From assembly GCA_026645575.1 (NCBI GenBank), contig JAPKMW010000107.1, positions 1 through 37,862 of the forward strand: a stretch of 37,862 bases of DNA, written 5' to 3'. Origin of the DNA: Caldilineaceae bacterium (GTDB lineage: Bacteria > Chloroflexota > Anaerolineae > Caldilineales > Caldilineaceae). The notes below the pieces were generated by a model that made no database searches, was not told the origin of the DNA, and saw nothing but the letters and a program-made list of their open reading frames with translations. Within the stretch, counting starts at the first letter, position 1. Every line of letters begins with the position of its first letter. A program made the translations under genes and the position numbers. Below are positions 15,546-23,888 of this stretch, in pieces.

Positions 15546-17077
15546 TTAAACACCGTTGCCAGCTTCTGCACACCGGTACGGATTTCGTCGGGCTTTAACA
15601 TGCCATAGCCCAGCACTAGACCACCGCGGATGGGCGATCCCATAACGTAGGCGGAGATAGGGGCGACTTCGATACCCTGTTGCCAGGCTGCGGCGGCAAT
15701 CTGTTCATCGTCCACCCCCCTGTTACACCAGGCAACCAGGTGCAAACCGGCCTCGGCGTGTTCCACGGTGAGATAGGCGCTGAGTTGCTGTTGCAGGGCT
15801 GTAACTAATACCTGTTGCCGTTCAGCGTAGAGGGTGCGCATCCGTCGAATATGCCGGGCAAAGTGACCATCGAGGATAAAGTCGGCCAGGACGGCTTGGT
15901 CAAAGACCGGCAGGTAGCGATGGGCCAGGAAGAGGGCGTTGCTGAAAGCTTCCGTTAGCGCAGGCGGCGTCACCAGATACCCTAATCGTAGCCCCGGAAA
16001 GAGAACCTTGCTAAAGGTGCCACTATACAGCACGCGACTATCACAGTCCCCAATGGGTTCCTGGCCTGTGCGTAAGGCGCCGCCATCTGCGCCATCCAAC
16101 CCTTGCAACGCCGCCAGGGGGCGTCCGCGATAGCGATATTCACTGTCATAATCATCTTCCAAAATCCAGGCATTGTGCTGTCGCGCCCAGGCCAGCAACG
16201 CCAGGCGCCGAGTCACGCTCATGGTTGCGCCGGTCGGGTATTGATGGGACGGCGTGACATAGATGAGCCGTGCGCTGGGCTGTTGAGCAGCGCCGATCTC
16301 AACACATAACCCTTCGGCATCAACCGGAATCGGCATCAGATGAGCGCCGACGCCAAGCAACGCCGCTCGTGCGCCCCGATAGCCGGGGTCTTCGATCCAG
16401 ACCGGATCGCCCGGATCGAGTAGCACCTGCGCCACCAGATCGAGGGCGTGTTGTGAACCGGCGGTGATCAAGACCTGTTCCGGCGTACAGCGCACACCAC
16501 GCGCCGCGCCCAAGTACTCGGCAATTGCCTGGCGTAAAGGCCAGTAGCCACAGGCGTCGCCATAGGTGAGCAATTCTGGGCCGGCAGTGCGCCAGCGTTG
16601 GGCAGTCAAGCGTGCCCAGACCTTGGTGGGAAACATATCCAGCGCCGGAATGCCAGTGCGAAAGGCACGGGGGGCGAAATCATCGGACGCCCCGCCCATC
16701 GGCGCCGCTGTAATGCGCTGGTGGCGTTGCGAAAATTCACCAGCAAGCGCCTGTTGCAATGTGTTGGTCGGTTGGACACGTCGATTGACCAGCGCCAGTT
16801 CATCAGGCAACGCTGGGCTGACGTATGTACCGTCGCCGACGCGGCTTTCCAGATAGCCTTCCGCCACCAGTTGCTCAAAGGTCGCCATGGTGGTATTGCG
16901 CGAAACACCAAGAACCGTCGAGAGTTCCCGCGTCGAAGGCAAGCGCACCCCAGCCCGCAGCCGTCCACTCAAAATGGCTTGGCGCAGACCGTCATACAAC
17001 TGTTGATATAACGAATGTTCCCGCGTCAATTCTGGTAAAATGGCGGCGAGATCAAAGGCGGTGACTTGTTTGCTCAT
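15533..17077 (-). CDS. MocR/PdxR-type GntR-aminotransferase regulator
   Basis: A 514-residue fusion of a GntR winged helix and a fold-type I aminotransferase-like domain. The DNA-binding part (about 20-90) carries LRAGVRLPSTRELSTVLGVSRNT and ends GDGTYVS. The PLP domain has the NxxY-like and ILEDDYDSEYRY region and lysine K357 in SGTFSKVLFPGLR. Such proteins sense PLP or amino compounds; PdxR controls PLP synthesis and GabR controls GABA use. No pdx genes are adjacent, so the divergent MFS carrier is the likely target. A small palindrome (CAGAT-N6-ATCTG) lies directly before the start codon. Confidence 0.9.
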   Translation of the reverse strand: MSKQVTAFDLAAILPELTREHSLYQQLYDGLRQAILSGRLRAGVRLPSTRELSTVLGVSRNTTMATFEQLVAEGYLESRVGDGTYVSPALPDELALVNRRVQPTNTLQQALAGEFSQRHQRITAAPMGGASDDFAPRAFRTGIPALDMFPTKVWARLTAQRWRTAGPELLTYGDACGYWPLRQAIAEYLGAARGVRCTPEQVLITAGSQHALDLVAQVLLDPGDPVWIEDPGYRGARAALLGVGAHLMPIPVDAEGLCVEIGAAQQPSARLIYVTPSHQYPTGATMSVTRRLALLAWARQHNAWILEDDYDSEYRYRGRPLAALQGLDGADGGALRTGQEPIGDCDSRVLYSGTFSKVLFPGLRLGYLVTPPALTEAFSNALFLAHRYLPVFDQAVLADFILDGHFARHIRRMRTLYAERQQVLVTALQQQLSAYLTVEHAEAGLHLVAWCNRGVDDEQIAAAAWQQGIEVAPISAYVMGSPIRGGLVLGYGMLKPDEIRTGVQKLATVFKNGF

Positions 17078-17093
17078 CAGATTGTTTTATCTG
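17078..17093. promoter_or_regulatory. Small palindrome at the MocR start
   Basis: CAGAT and ATCTG flank six T-rich bases immediately upstream of the MocR ATG (17077). The position suits an autoregulatory operator, but the arms are only five bases and chance is possible. Confidence 0.3.
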
Positions 17094-17109
17094 TTGTGTT
17101 GCTTGATTC

Positions 17110-17189
17110 GTGAACCGTGTTGCGTGTTGCGTGTACTGTTTCACAGCTTCCGCCTGTAAAACAGTACACGCAACACGCAACACGGTTTA
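17110..17189. repeat. 32-bp inverted repeat made of CACGCAA words
   Basis: Bases 17110-17141 pair with 17158-17189 with a single mismatch around a 16-base loop. The arms are built of GTGTTGCGTGTTGCGTG and its complement. It lies in the divergent MocR/MFS promoter region, not at a gene end, so a terminator role is unlikely. The same words recur singly near 7966, 20210-20330, 22603 and 23866. Confidence 0.75.
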
Positions 17190-17222
17190 CAATTGGCCCT
17201 ATCAAATTTCCGAAAATGGCCC

Positions 17223-17250
17223 TTGTCATTCAACCATTTTCCTGTATCAT
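17223..17250 (+). promoter_or_regulatory. Likely MFS carrier promoter
   Basis: TTGTCA (17223-17228) and TATCAT (17245-17250) are 16 bases apart, each matching five of six consensus bases. The leader to the MFS start would be about 32 bases. Confidence 0.5.
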
Positions 17251-17288
17251 AAACGATTATCGATTTTCGCCAAAGCAAGAGGCAATTC

Positions 17289-18533
17289 ATGCAAACATTG
17301 AAATCAGGCAAGTTCTTTTATGGCTGGGTCGTCGTCGCGGTGACAGCAGTAACGCTCTTTGTCTCCGCCGGCCTGCGTTCGGCGCCCGGTGTCTTTATTC
17401 TCCCGCTGGAACAGGATATGGGGTGGAGCCGCTCGGCCATCTCCTTTGCTGTCTCCATTGGATTGATTACGCTGGGCATTGCTGGCCCGTTGAGCGGCTG
17501 GTTGATGGATCGCTATGGCCCCAAACGGGTCGCCCTGGTGGGCTTGGCATTGGTGGTGGCGGCCATGGTCGCCAGCTATGGCATCACCGAATTGTGGCAA
17601 CTCAATCTCCTGTGGGGGTTGATCAGCGGGCTAGGCACCGGCATGGTGGGCGGCGTCTTGGGGCCGGCGGTGGCGAACCGTTGGTTTGTCGCACGGCGCG
17701 GGCTGGTCATTGGCATCTTTGGCGCATCGCTCTCGGCTGGGCAATTGGTCTTTGTACCGGCGCTCATGGCGGTGGTGCTGACCGTGGGGTGGCGCTGGAG
17801 CAGCGTTGCCTTGGGGTTGATCGCCCTGGTGGTCATGATTCCGCTCTTGATCTTTCTGCGCGATGACCCAACGGATATGGGCTTGACGCCCTATGGCGTA
17901 ACCGCAGGACAGGGCGCAGCCCGGCCAGCCGTTGAACCGAATGTGATGCTACGTGCGATCAAAGCGCCCGAATTCTGGTTACTGGCCGCCACCTTCTTTG
18001 TCTGCGGCGCCACCTCGAATGGGTTGATCGGCACCCACCTCATCCCCCACGCCGCTGATCATGGCATCCCCCAGGCGACCGCCGCCGGCATGTTGGCGTT
18101 GATGGGTGCCATGAACTTTGTCGGCACCATCGCCTCCGGTTGGCTCACGGACAAATATGACCCTCGCAAGTTGCTCTGTATCTACTACGGCTTCCGTGGC
18201 CTGTCGCTCTTTCTCCTGCCCTATGTGAGCGGCGTCTTTGGCCTGTCGGTCTTTGCCATCATGTTCGGCCTGGATTACATCGCTACCGTGCCGCCGACCA
18301 CCGCCCTGGTCGCCGACACCTTTGGCCGGCGCAATGTGGGGACGGTTTATGGCTGGGTCTTTTGCGCCCATCAGGTGGGCGCGGCGCTGGCAGCCTGGCT
18401 TGGTGGCGTTACGCGTGACATGTTTGGCGACTATTTGCTCGCCTTCCTCGTCGCCGGCGCTATTGCCATGATCGCGGCCCTGCTCTCGTTGCAAATTCGA
18501 CATACACCGAAAGTCGTACCGGCGGCAGCTTAA
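17289..18533 (+). CDS. MFS transporter, OFA/monocarboxylate-like
   Basis: A 414-residue carrier with about 12 membrane helices in two halves. Visible signatures: GWSRSAISFAVS near the start, the loop motif GWLMDRYGPKR between helices 2 and 3, GWRWSSVALG, and the central FLRDDPTDMGLTPYG, a phrase typical of oxalate/formate- and monocarboxylate-type MFS members. The second loop motif is GWLTDKYDPRK. Substrate is probably a small organic acid, by analogy only. It is divergent from the MocR regulator, which likely controls it. AAGAGGC precedes the ATG. Confidence 0.9.
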   Translation: MQTLKSGKFFYGWVVVAVTAVTLFVSAGLRSAPGVFILPLEQDMGWSRSAISFAVSIGLITLGIAGPLSGWLMDRYGPKRVALVGLALVVAAMVASYGITELWQLNLLWGLISGLGTGMVGGVLGPAVANRWFVARRGLVIGIFGASLSAGQLVFVPALMAVVLTVGWRWSSVALGLIALVVMIPLLIFLRDDPTDMGLTPYGVTAGQGAARPAVEPNVMLRAIKAPEFWLLAATFFVCGATSNGLIGTHLIPHAADHGIPQATAAGMLALMGAMNFVGTIASGWLTDKYDPRKLLCIYYGFRGLSLFLLPYVSGVFGLSVFAIMFGLDYIATVPPTTALVADTFGRRNVGTVYGWVFCAHQVGAALAAWLGGVTRDMFGDYLLAFLVAGAIAMIAALLSLQIRHTPKVVPAAA

Positions 18534-18540
18534 TATTTGA

Positions 18541-18593
18541 TGATTAGGGTATTCGGTGATTTCGACAAGCGCAATCACCGAATACCCCAATCA
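18541..18593. terminator. 21-bp hairpin after the MFS gene
   Basis: Bases 18541-18561 pair with 18573-18593 with one mismatch. It starts eight bases after the MFS stop and ends before the next ribosome site, so it probably separates the two transcripts. Confidence 0.65.
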
Positions 18594-18615
18594 CCCAAGA
18601 ACCAAGGAAGCACAA

Positions 18616-19089
18616 ATGATCACCCAAGAACGTCAACAATCTATTGACAAAATTCGCCGGTTGCCGGGACAAATTACAGCGCTGGTCAGCGGCCTGAGTG
18701 ACGCCCAACTGACCACCCATTTTCTGGCTGGCGAGTGGACGGTGGCGCAGAATGTTCATCATCTGGCCGATTCACACATGAACAGCTATATTCGCTGCAA
18801 ACTGATCCTCACCGAGGAGAACCCGCCGCTCAAGCCCTATGACCAGGATGCATGGGCCAATTTGCCGGATGCGCAGAGCGCTGATCTTTCCACTTCGCTG
18901 AGTTTGCTCGCGCAACTTCATGCCCGTTGGGTGGTCTTCTGGGAGAATTTGCCGGATGCCGCATGGTCGCGCGTCGGTTTTCATCCAGAGAATGGGCCGA
19001 TGACGCTGGCGGATATTGTGCGCAGCTATGCCGCCCACGGCGAAGCGCATATCGACCAGATTACGCGTACCCTGGCGGCGGAACAGTAG
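18616..19089 (+). CDS. DinB/YfiT-like metal-binding protein
   Basis: A 157-residue four-helix-bundle protein of the DinB superfamily. Candidate metal-ligand histidines are H48/H49 and H54 in VAQNVHHLADSH and the pair in AAHGEAHIDQI near the C-terminus, the YfiT arrangement. YfiT-type members are thiol transferases or of unknown role. AAGGAAG five bases upstream fixes the ATG at 18616; the longer ORF start at 18556 is inside the hairpin. The TAG stop lies inside the following palindrome. Confidence 0.85.
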   Translation: MITQERQQSIDKIRRLPGQITALVSGLSDAQLTTHFLAGEWTVAQNVHHLADSHMNSYIRCKLILTEENPPLKPYDQDAWANLPDAQSADLSTSLSLLAQLHARWVVFWENLPDAAWSRVGFHPENGPMTLADIVRSYAAHGEAHIDQITRTLAAEQ

Positions 19090-19143
19090 TAAAGACTTTA
19101 GTCTTTGCTTTGCCCAGCAGACAAAGACTAAAGTCTTTACTAC
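19086..19143. terminator. Perfect 22-bp hairpin including a stop codon
   Basis: Bases 19086-19107 pair perfectly with 19122-19143 around a 14-base loop. The left arm contains the TAG stop (19087-19089) of the DinB-like gene. The arm word TAAAGACTTTAGTCTTT is itself nearly palindromic. Confidence 0.75.
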
Positions 19144-19172
19144 GGCCTTTATCGTAAGAATGAGGATGAGTT

Positions 19173-19811
19173 ATGTACATTCCCAATGCCAACCGTGTTG
19201 ACGAGCAGGCCCAGTTGTTGGCCTTTATGCAGGCGCACAGCTTTGCGACGTTGGTGAGTCTGGTACAGGGCGAGATGTTTGCCACCCATCTGCCGCTGGT
19301 GATTGTGGCCGATGGGGAGCAGATTACGTTGCGCGGGCATCTGGCCAAGGCGAACCCGCACTGGCAGGAATGGGCGACGCAACGGGAGGTGCTGGTCATC
19401 TTTCAAGGGCCACACGCCTACATATCGCCCAGCCATTACGAAAAGTGGGAGAGCGTCCCCACCTGGAACTATATTGCCGTCCACGCCTATGGCGCTGTGC
19501 AATTGGTGCAGGACGAAGCAGGGCTATTGGCAACTTTGAGCGAGTTGATCGCATCGACAGAAGCGCCTTATCAAGCCCAGTGGGATAGCCTGCCGGACAA
19601 GTTTCGGACCGGGATGCTCAATGGGATTGTCGCCTTCCAGATCACCGTCACCCGATTGGAAGGCAAGTTCAAATTGAGCCAGAATCGTCCCATCGGTGAT
19701 CAGCAACGGGTCGCAACGGCGTTGGCCAGCGCCAGTGATACAGCCATTGCCGCCACCGGCCACTATATGCAGGAGCAACTGGCGGCCACATTATCAACAG
19801 CCGCTGGGTAG
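19173..19811 (+). CDS. PaiB-type FMN-binding split-barrel protein
   Basis: A 212-residue protein of the PaiB family (negative transcriptional regulator by annotation, FMN-binding split barrel by fold). Diagnostic phrases: THLPLV, LRGHLAKANPHWQ, VIFQGPHAYISPSHY and VPTWNYIAVHAYG. In Bacillus PaiB affects sporulation and protease genes; in most bacteria the role is unknown and may be flavin-dependent chemistry. It begins a set of small detoxification-type genes with RidA 10 bases downstream. Confidence 0.9.
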   Translation: MYIPNANRVDEQAQLLAFMQAHSFATLVSLVQGEMFATHLPLVIVADGEQITLRGHLAKANPHWQEWATQREVLVIFQGPHAYISPSHYEKWESVPTWNYIAVHAYGAVQLVQDEAGLLATLSELIASTEAPYQAQWDSLPDKFRTGMLNGIVAFQITVTRLEGKFKLSQNRPIGDQQRVATALASASDTAIAATGHYMQEQLAATLSTAAG

Positions 19812-19821
19812 GAGAGCAGAG

Positions 19822-20214
19822 ATGAGCAAACGACAAAACATTTCATCGGGCGCACAGTGGGAAGAGATTGTTGGCTACTCACGCGCCGTGCGCATTGGCA
19901 ACCAAGTTGAAGTCGCCGGCACCACTGCCGTTGACGAAACAGGACAGGTGGTCGGCATTGATGATCCGGCGGCGCAGACCCGTTTCATTTTACAGAAGAT
20001 TGAAAAAGCGTTGCACAAAGCCGGCGCGACCCTGGACGATGTGATCCGCACCCGCGTCTTTGTCACCGATATCAGCCGTTGGGAAGCGATTGGTCGCGCC
20101 CATGGTGAATTTTTCCGCACCATCAAACCGGCGTCCAGCATGATCGAGATCAAGGCGTTGATCAGCCCGGAGTTGTTGGTGGAGATTGAAGTGACGGCTG
20201 TGATTGATGCGTGA
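19822..20214 (+). CDS. RidA/YjgF-family protein
   Basis: A 130-residue RidA-superfamily protein. RidA deaminates reactive enamine/imine intermediates made by PLP enzymes. Features: VEVAGTTAVDETGQVV, the family phrase DVIRTRVFVTDISRW with the conserved carboxylate-binding arginine, and the terminal LISPELLVEIEVTAVI. AGGAGA lies just before the ATG at 19822, ten bases after the PaiB-like gene, so they form an operon. The TxxRxFVTD variant belongs to a RidA subgroup rather than archetypal RidA. Confidence 0.92.
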   Translation: MSKRQNISSGAQWEEIVGYSRAVRIGNQVEVAGTTAVDETGQVVGIDDPAAQTRFILQKIEKALHKAGATLDDVIRTRVFVTDISRWEAIGRAHGEFFRTIKPASSMIEIKALISPELLVEIEVTAVIDA

Positions 20215-20334
20215 TGCGTGTTGCGTGTACCGTTTTTATGATTGGCGATACACAACAACGCCCTTCAATCACAAAAGCTTTGTCGATAAGCTGCCTCTTT
20301 CCACACAGTTCACGCAACACGCAACGCGTAGCAC
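20208..20334. repeat. Loose inverted repeat of CACGCAA words
   Basis: GATGCGTGTTGCGTG near 20213-20227 can pair with CACGCAACACGCAAC near 20313-20327 across about 85 bases that show no gene. The right arm ends just before the GGAGT ribosome site of the next gene. Confidence 0.5.
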
Positions 20335-20352
20335 ACAATCAGGAGTAACAAC

Positions 20353-21009
20353 ATGCAAGAATTTACCCCAACTGACAAAAACCGCGTGCGCCGGATGCCG
20401 ACGCGTGGCGCCTATGACACGGCGACGATCTACCCGATTGTTGACGCCGCCTTGATCTGTCATGTAGGTATGGTGTATGAGGGCGAACCCATTGTGATTC
20501 CGACCCTTCATGCTCGGCGGGAGGATGAAATTTTGTTGCATGGCGCAACCACCAGTCGTCTGTTGCAATATGCAATGGCCGGCCATCCGCTCTGTGTCAC
20601 CGTGACGATCACCGACGGCTTGGTGCTGGCGCGTTCAGTCTTCAACCACTCGGTCAACTATCGTTCGGCCGTTCTCTTTGGCCGTGCCCGCTTAGTGGCG
20701 GATGCCGACAAGATGGCATACCTGACCTACTTTACCGAAAAGCTCATCCCTGGTCGCTGGGACGATGTGCGCCCACCGACGCCGGCTGAATTCAAAGCCA
20801 CCGCCATCGTTGCCATGCCCATTGATAGTGCCTCGGCCAAGATCCGCACCGGCCCGCCCAAGGATGATGCCGAAGATTACGCGCTGCCGGTCTGGGCTGG
20901 CGTACTGCCGATCAAGCAACAGTTCGGCGATTTGGAGGCTGATCCCAAATTGACGAACGGTATGCCTGTGCCGGCTTATCTGCAAGCGTATATAACTGGA
21001 GAAATCTGA
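20353..21009 (+). CDS. Pyridoxamine-5'-phosphate-oxidase-like flavin-binding protein
   Basis: A 218-residue protein of the NimA/Pyridox_ox_2-like split-barrel group. It opens RVRRMPTRGAYD, then has ICHVGMVYEGEPIVIPTLHARREDEILLHG, which forms the flavin-binding barrel, and FNHSVNYRSAVLFGRARLV. Members bind FMN, FAD or haem; functions range from nitroimidazole reduction to unknown. GGAGT lies before the ATG. It follows PaiB-like and RidA genes, forming a cluster of small flavin or detoxification proteins. Confidence 0.85.
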   Translation: MQEFTPTDKNRVRRMPTRGAYDTATIYPIVDAALICHVGMVYEGEPIVIPTLHARREDEILLHGATTSRLLQYAMAGHPLCVTVTITDGLVLARSVFNHSVNYRSAVLFGRARLVADADKMAYLTYFTEKLIPGRWDDVRPPTPAEFKATAIVAMPIDSASAKIRTGPPKDDAEDYALPVWAGVLPIKQQFGDLEADPKLTNGMPVPAYLQAYITGEI

Positions 21010-21040
21010 GCTTTATACAAGCGATGATCCTTGCACGCCT

Positions 21041-21114
21041 GTCTCGAAGGGAGACTTGAGTTTAGGGGAAAGGTGTCACCCTTATCGACCTAAACTCAGG
21101 CGTCCCTTCAAGAC
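21041..21114. terminator. Convergent hairpin with internal loop
   Basis: GTCTCGAAGGGAGACTTGAG... (21041-21066) pairs with 21089-21114 through two stems interrupted by a small bulge and internal loop. It lies between two convergent genes and probably stops both. Confidence 0.6.
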
Positions 21115-21178
21115 GAAAGATTTATTCTCTTTTGATCGCTGGCGCATGTTGACAGCATTCTACGACCATGGCGTTCGC

Positions 21179-21445
21179 TTAAGGCCGTTTGGATGGTGCG
21201 CTGCTATCATACTCTGGTTGCGCAGCGAGTAACTGTTGAACTTCAGCTTCGGTTGTATTCAACAAGCGGGCAATCGTTTCCTCAGCAAAGCCATTTTCGG
21301 CCATAGAACGCACCATTTGCCGGCGCGCAGCTTCCATGCCGATGTCAATGCCTTCTTTCTTGCCGATGTCGATGCCTTCTTTCTTGCCCAAATCAAAACC
21401 GAGCGATTTGCCTTCTTCGATCCATTCTTGTGCCAGCGTTTCCAT
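21179..21445 (-). CDS. Stand-alone Rpn/transposase-like C-terminal tail
   Basis: An 88-residue protein that looks like only the C-terminal part of Rpn-type PD-(D/E)XK nucleases: WIEEGKSLGFDLGKKEG, two copies of GKKEGIDI, then a helical ending ENGFAEETIARLLNTTEAEVQQLL. The nuclease domain is absent. AGGAGG seven bases before the ATG at 21445 shows it is built to be translated alone, although the frame stays open up to 21538. In E. coli a short intragenic C-terminal Rpn product acts as an antitoxin, so this may be a free-standing equivalent or a remnant. The 24-bp DNA repeat inside it can vary by slippage. Confidence 0.6.
   Translation of the reverse strand: METLAQEWIEEGKSLGFDLGKKEGIDIGKKEGIDIGMEAARRQMVRSMAENGFAEETIARLLNTTEAEVQQLLAAQPEYDSSAPSKRP
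21341..21388. repeat. Two tandem 24-bp units inside the Rpn-like gene
   Basis: Units 21341-21364 and 21365-21388 differ by one base and encode the repeated octapeptide GKKEGIDI in the coding strand. Confidence 0.85.
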
Positions 21446-21497
21446 GAGGACGCCTCCTTCTTTCGGTAAATAAGCCAACAACTTCCTTTTTCCTTGT

Positions 21498-21526
21498 TTG
21501 AATTCGCTGCGATTCTTGGATAGAAT
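21498..21526 (+). promoter_or_regulatory. Likely promoter of the ADP-ribosylglycohydrolase gene
   Basis: TTGAAT (21498-21503) and TAGAAT (21521-21526) are separated by 17 bases; the boxes match four and five of six consensus bases. The leader to the ATG at 21582 would be about 50 bases. Confidence 0.5.
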
Positions 21527-21581
21527 GGAGCTTAACACGAAGCGCCAGGTATTTCAAATCATTCAAAAAGGTGGCTGCTCC

Positions 21582-22586
21582 ATGTCCCTACTCGACAAAA
21601 CCTATGGCTGTCTGCTTGGCGGTCTCATTGGCGACGCCATGGGGACGCCCACGGAAAACAAAGAACCAGCCGAGATCGAAGCGCAGTTTGGCTGGGTGAA
21701 CGATTTCAGCGAAGATGGCACCGACGATTCGATTCTCAAACATCTACTCTGTGAAGCATTGATCGAAACGGATGGGTACGCCACCGCCGATGACTGGGCC
21801 GCGGCCTGGCTGCGCAACCGTCACGAGATCACCGGCCCCAAACAGAACCGTTTTTTTGTTTCGGTGAAGCAGACCTTTCTCAAACTGAGCGTGGGCTATC
21901 TGCCGCGCCTGGTCAGCCTGGGCAACCTCCCCAGTTCCAGTTCGGCTATGAGCATTGCGCCGGTGGGCATTGTCAATGCTGGTCATCCACGCGCTGCGGC
22001 GGCGCAAGCGCAAGAGGTAGGCACTTTGATTCACACCGGGGATGTGGCTTTCTGTCAGGATGGCGCGGCGGCTGTCGCAGCGGCTGTCGCAGCGGCGTTT
22101 ATTCCTGATGCCACCATCGAGTCAGTGTTGAATGCCGCCACGCGTTACCTCAAGCCGACCAGCGGCGCGGAGGTGCGTGATCTGATTCACAATGCCATTG
22201 ACCTGGCCCGCCGTACAGGGGAGTATAAAAGCTTCCGTGAACAGTATCACGCCGCCTTTCGCCGTCCCATCGCTTGCGATACACGGGAGACGGTGCCGGC
22301 GGTCTTTGGTTTGTGCTATTTGGCCGCCGGTAAGCCCGTTGATGCAATTATCTATGGCGCCAACTTTGGTCGCGACACCGACACCATCGCCACCATGGCC
22401 GGCGCAATCTGTGGCGCGCTAGCTGGCGCCGCCAATGGTCTACCCCAAACCTGGATCGACCGCGCCGAAAGTTACTCGGCGCGTAAACAACGCGAATTGG
22501 CCGCAGCCCTGGTCGATGTTGCCCAACGCAAAGCACAAACCGAACGCTCAGCCTGGCAAACGATTGGAGCGGTTTCCACTGAATAA
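21582..22586 (+). CDS. ADP-ribosylglycohydrolase family protein
   Basis: A 334-residue DraG-like all-helical enzyme that would remove ADP-ribose or hydrolyse related N-glycosidic bonds, using two metal ions. Conserved acidic sites: GCLLGGLIGDAMGTPTE at the N-terminus, SEDGTDDS (metal-binding D-D-S/T), and near the C-terminus GRDTDTIATMAGAICGALAGA. The start at 21582 follows AAGGTGG by eight bases. A 12-base triplet-like repeat encodes AAVAAAVAAA near residues 163-172. It precedes an enolase-superfamily gene by 71 bases. Several family members act on nucleosides or sugars, so substrate is open. Confidence 0.9.
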   Translation: MSLLDKTYGCLLGGLIGDAMGTPTENKEPAEIEAQFGWVNDFSEDGTDDSILKHLLCEALIETDGYATADDWAAAWLRNRHEITGPKQNRFFVSVKQTFLKLSVGYLPRLVSLGNLPSSSSAMSIAPVGIVNAGHPRAAAAQAQEVGTLIHTGDVAFCQDGAAAVAAAVAAAFIPDATIESVLNAATRYLKPTSGAEVRDLIHNAIDLARRTGEYKSFREQYHAAFRRPIACDTRETVPAVFGLCYLAAGKPVDAIIYGANFGRDTDTIATMAGAICGALAGAANGLPQTWIDRAESYSARKQRELAAALVDVAQRKAQTERSAWQTIGAVSTE

Positions 22587-22602
22587 GATCGCCTATAAAC
22601 AG

Positions 22603-22640
22603 TTCATGCAACACGCAATACGTAGCACGCAACACGTCAT
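22603..22640. repeat. CACGCAA-type word before the enolase gene
   Basis: GTTCATGCAACACGCAATAC and the following GTAGCACGCAACACG repeat the vocabulary seen at 7966, 17110-17189, 20309 and 23866. It ends about 10 bases before the GAGGAAA ribosome site of the next gene. Confidence 0.55.
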
Positions 22641-22657
22641 CAGAAAAAGAGGAAACG

Positions 22658-23821
22658 ATGAAAATTACCGATGTCAAAGCTTATGTCGTTGACCCGCCCC
22701 TGCCCGCCTATGGCAGCAGCAAAGATCGCGAGTGGACCTTTGTTCAGATCGATACGGATGAAGGAATTACCGGCTGGGGTGAGGCAACCAACTATCCCGG
22801 CGGCGGCTCATTCTTGAGCGCGCAGGCAATATTGCTGCAAAAAGAGGTGTTGGTGGGCGAAGACCCGGCGGACATTGAGCGGATCTGGCACAAGCTCTAC
22901 CGGCGCTACACCTATCTCGGCGCACGCGGGTTGCCGACGACGGCGATCAGCGGGATCGACATTGCGTTGTGGGATATTAAAGGCAAGGCGCTGGGCAAGC
23001 CAATCTATGATCTGCTGGGTGGCAAGTTCCGTGACAGCATTCGGCTCTATGCCAATGGCTGGTTTGGCGGCTGTTCGACCCCGGAGGAATATGTGGCGGC
23101 AGCCAAAGCGGTGATCGCCAGCGGTCATGACGCGATCAAACTCGACCCGTTCCTGGAGATGATTCCCTATCACACCGGCTATGTCAGCGGGCAGATCTCG
23201 GCGGCAGGCGAAGAACTAGGCTGCAACATTGTCGCCGCCTTGCGGGCAGCGCTTGGCCCCAAAGTGGAAATTCTGATCGACGCCCACGGTCACTACAATG
23301 TGCCGACCGCCGTGCGGTTGGCAAATCGTCTCTATGCCGAGGCCAGGATTGATTGGTTTGAAGAACCCGTGCCGCCCGAAGGGTACGATGCGCTCCGCGC
23401 TGTGCGCGAGCAGGTGCAATGTTCGCTTTGTGTGGGTGAGCGGCTCTTTACGCGCTGGGATTTCTTACCGATCTTCCAACAGCGGTTGGCCGATTATGTA
23501 ATGCCCGACGTGGTCTGGACGGGCGGTATTAGTGAACTAAAAAAGATTGCGACGATGGCTGAAGCGTATTTTGTGCCGATCAGCCCGCATAATGCGATGG
23601 GGCCACTCCAGGTGGTGGCCGGCGCGCATGTGATGATGACTGTGCCGAACTTCTACCGGCTGGAACATAGCACGGCTGCCATTCCGGCCTACAATCTCAT
23701 GTTAATGGAACCGCTTCACTTTCAGGGGAACGAAGTGCGCGTGAGCGGCAAGCCGGGGCTAGGCGTTGAGTTGAATCTAGAGATGATCCAAGCCTACTTA
23801 CATCCGAATTCACCGCGCTGA
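22658..23821 (+). CDS. Mandelate racemase/galactonate dehydratase-like enolase
   Basis: A 387-residue enolase-superfamily enzyme. Residues expected for metal and acid/base catalysis: K161 in AIKLD, D208 and H210 in IDAHGHYN, E235/E236 in WFEEP, E261 in VGERLF, D284 in MPDVVW and H311 in SPHNAMGPL. D-x-H on strand three plus the late histidine is the pattern of acid-sugar dehydratases such as D-galactonate dehydratase, rather than mandelate racemase with its KxK. It therefore probably dehydrates an aldonic acid. Reads on from the ADP-ribosylglycohydrolase; AGAGGAAA precedes the ATG. Confidence 0.9.
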   Translation: MKITDVKAYVVDPPLPAYGSSKDREWTFVQIDTDEGITGWGEATNYPGGGSFLSAQAILLQKEVLVGEDPADIERIWHKLYRRYTYLGARGLPTTAISGIDIALWDIKGKALGKPIYDLLGGKFRDSIRLYANGWFGGCSTPEEYVAAAKAVIASGHDAIKLDPFLEMIPYHTGYVSGQISAAGEELGCNIVAALRAALGPKVEILIDAHGHYNVPTAVRLANRLYAEARIDWFEEPVPPEGYDALRAVREQVQCSLCVGERLFTRWDFLPIFQQRLADYVMPDVVWTGGISELKKIATMAEAYFVPISPHNAMGPLQVVAGAHVMMTVPNFYRLEHSTAAIPAYNLMLMEPLHFQGNEVRVSGKPGLGVELNLEMIQAYLHPNSPR

Positions 23822-23888
23822 TCAAACGCAGAGTCCTTGCCGTAAAGCATTCCCCATACAAACGGTTCACGCAATACGCAACACGGCT

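Noticed and set aside
17117..17866. A 249-codon plus-strand frame overlapping the MFS gene start
   Set aside because: It begins in a hairpin, and the overlapping MFS frame has membrane helices and MFS motifs.
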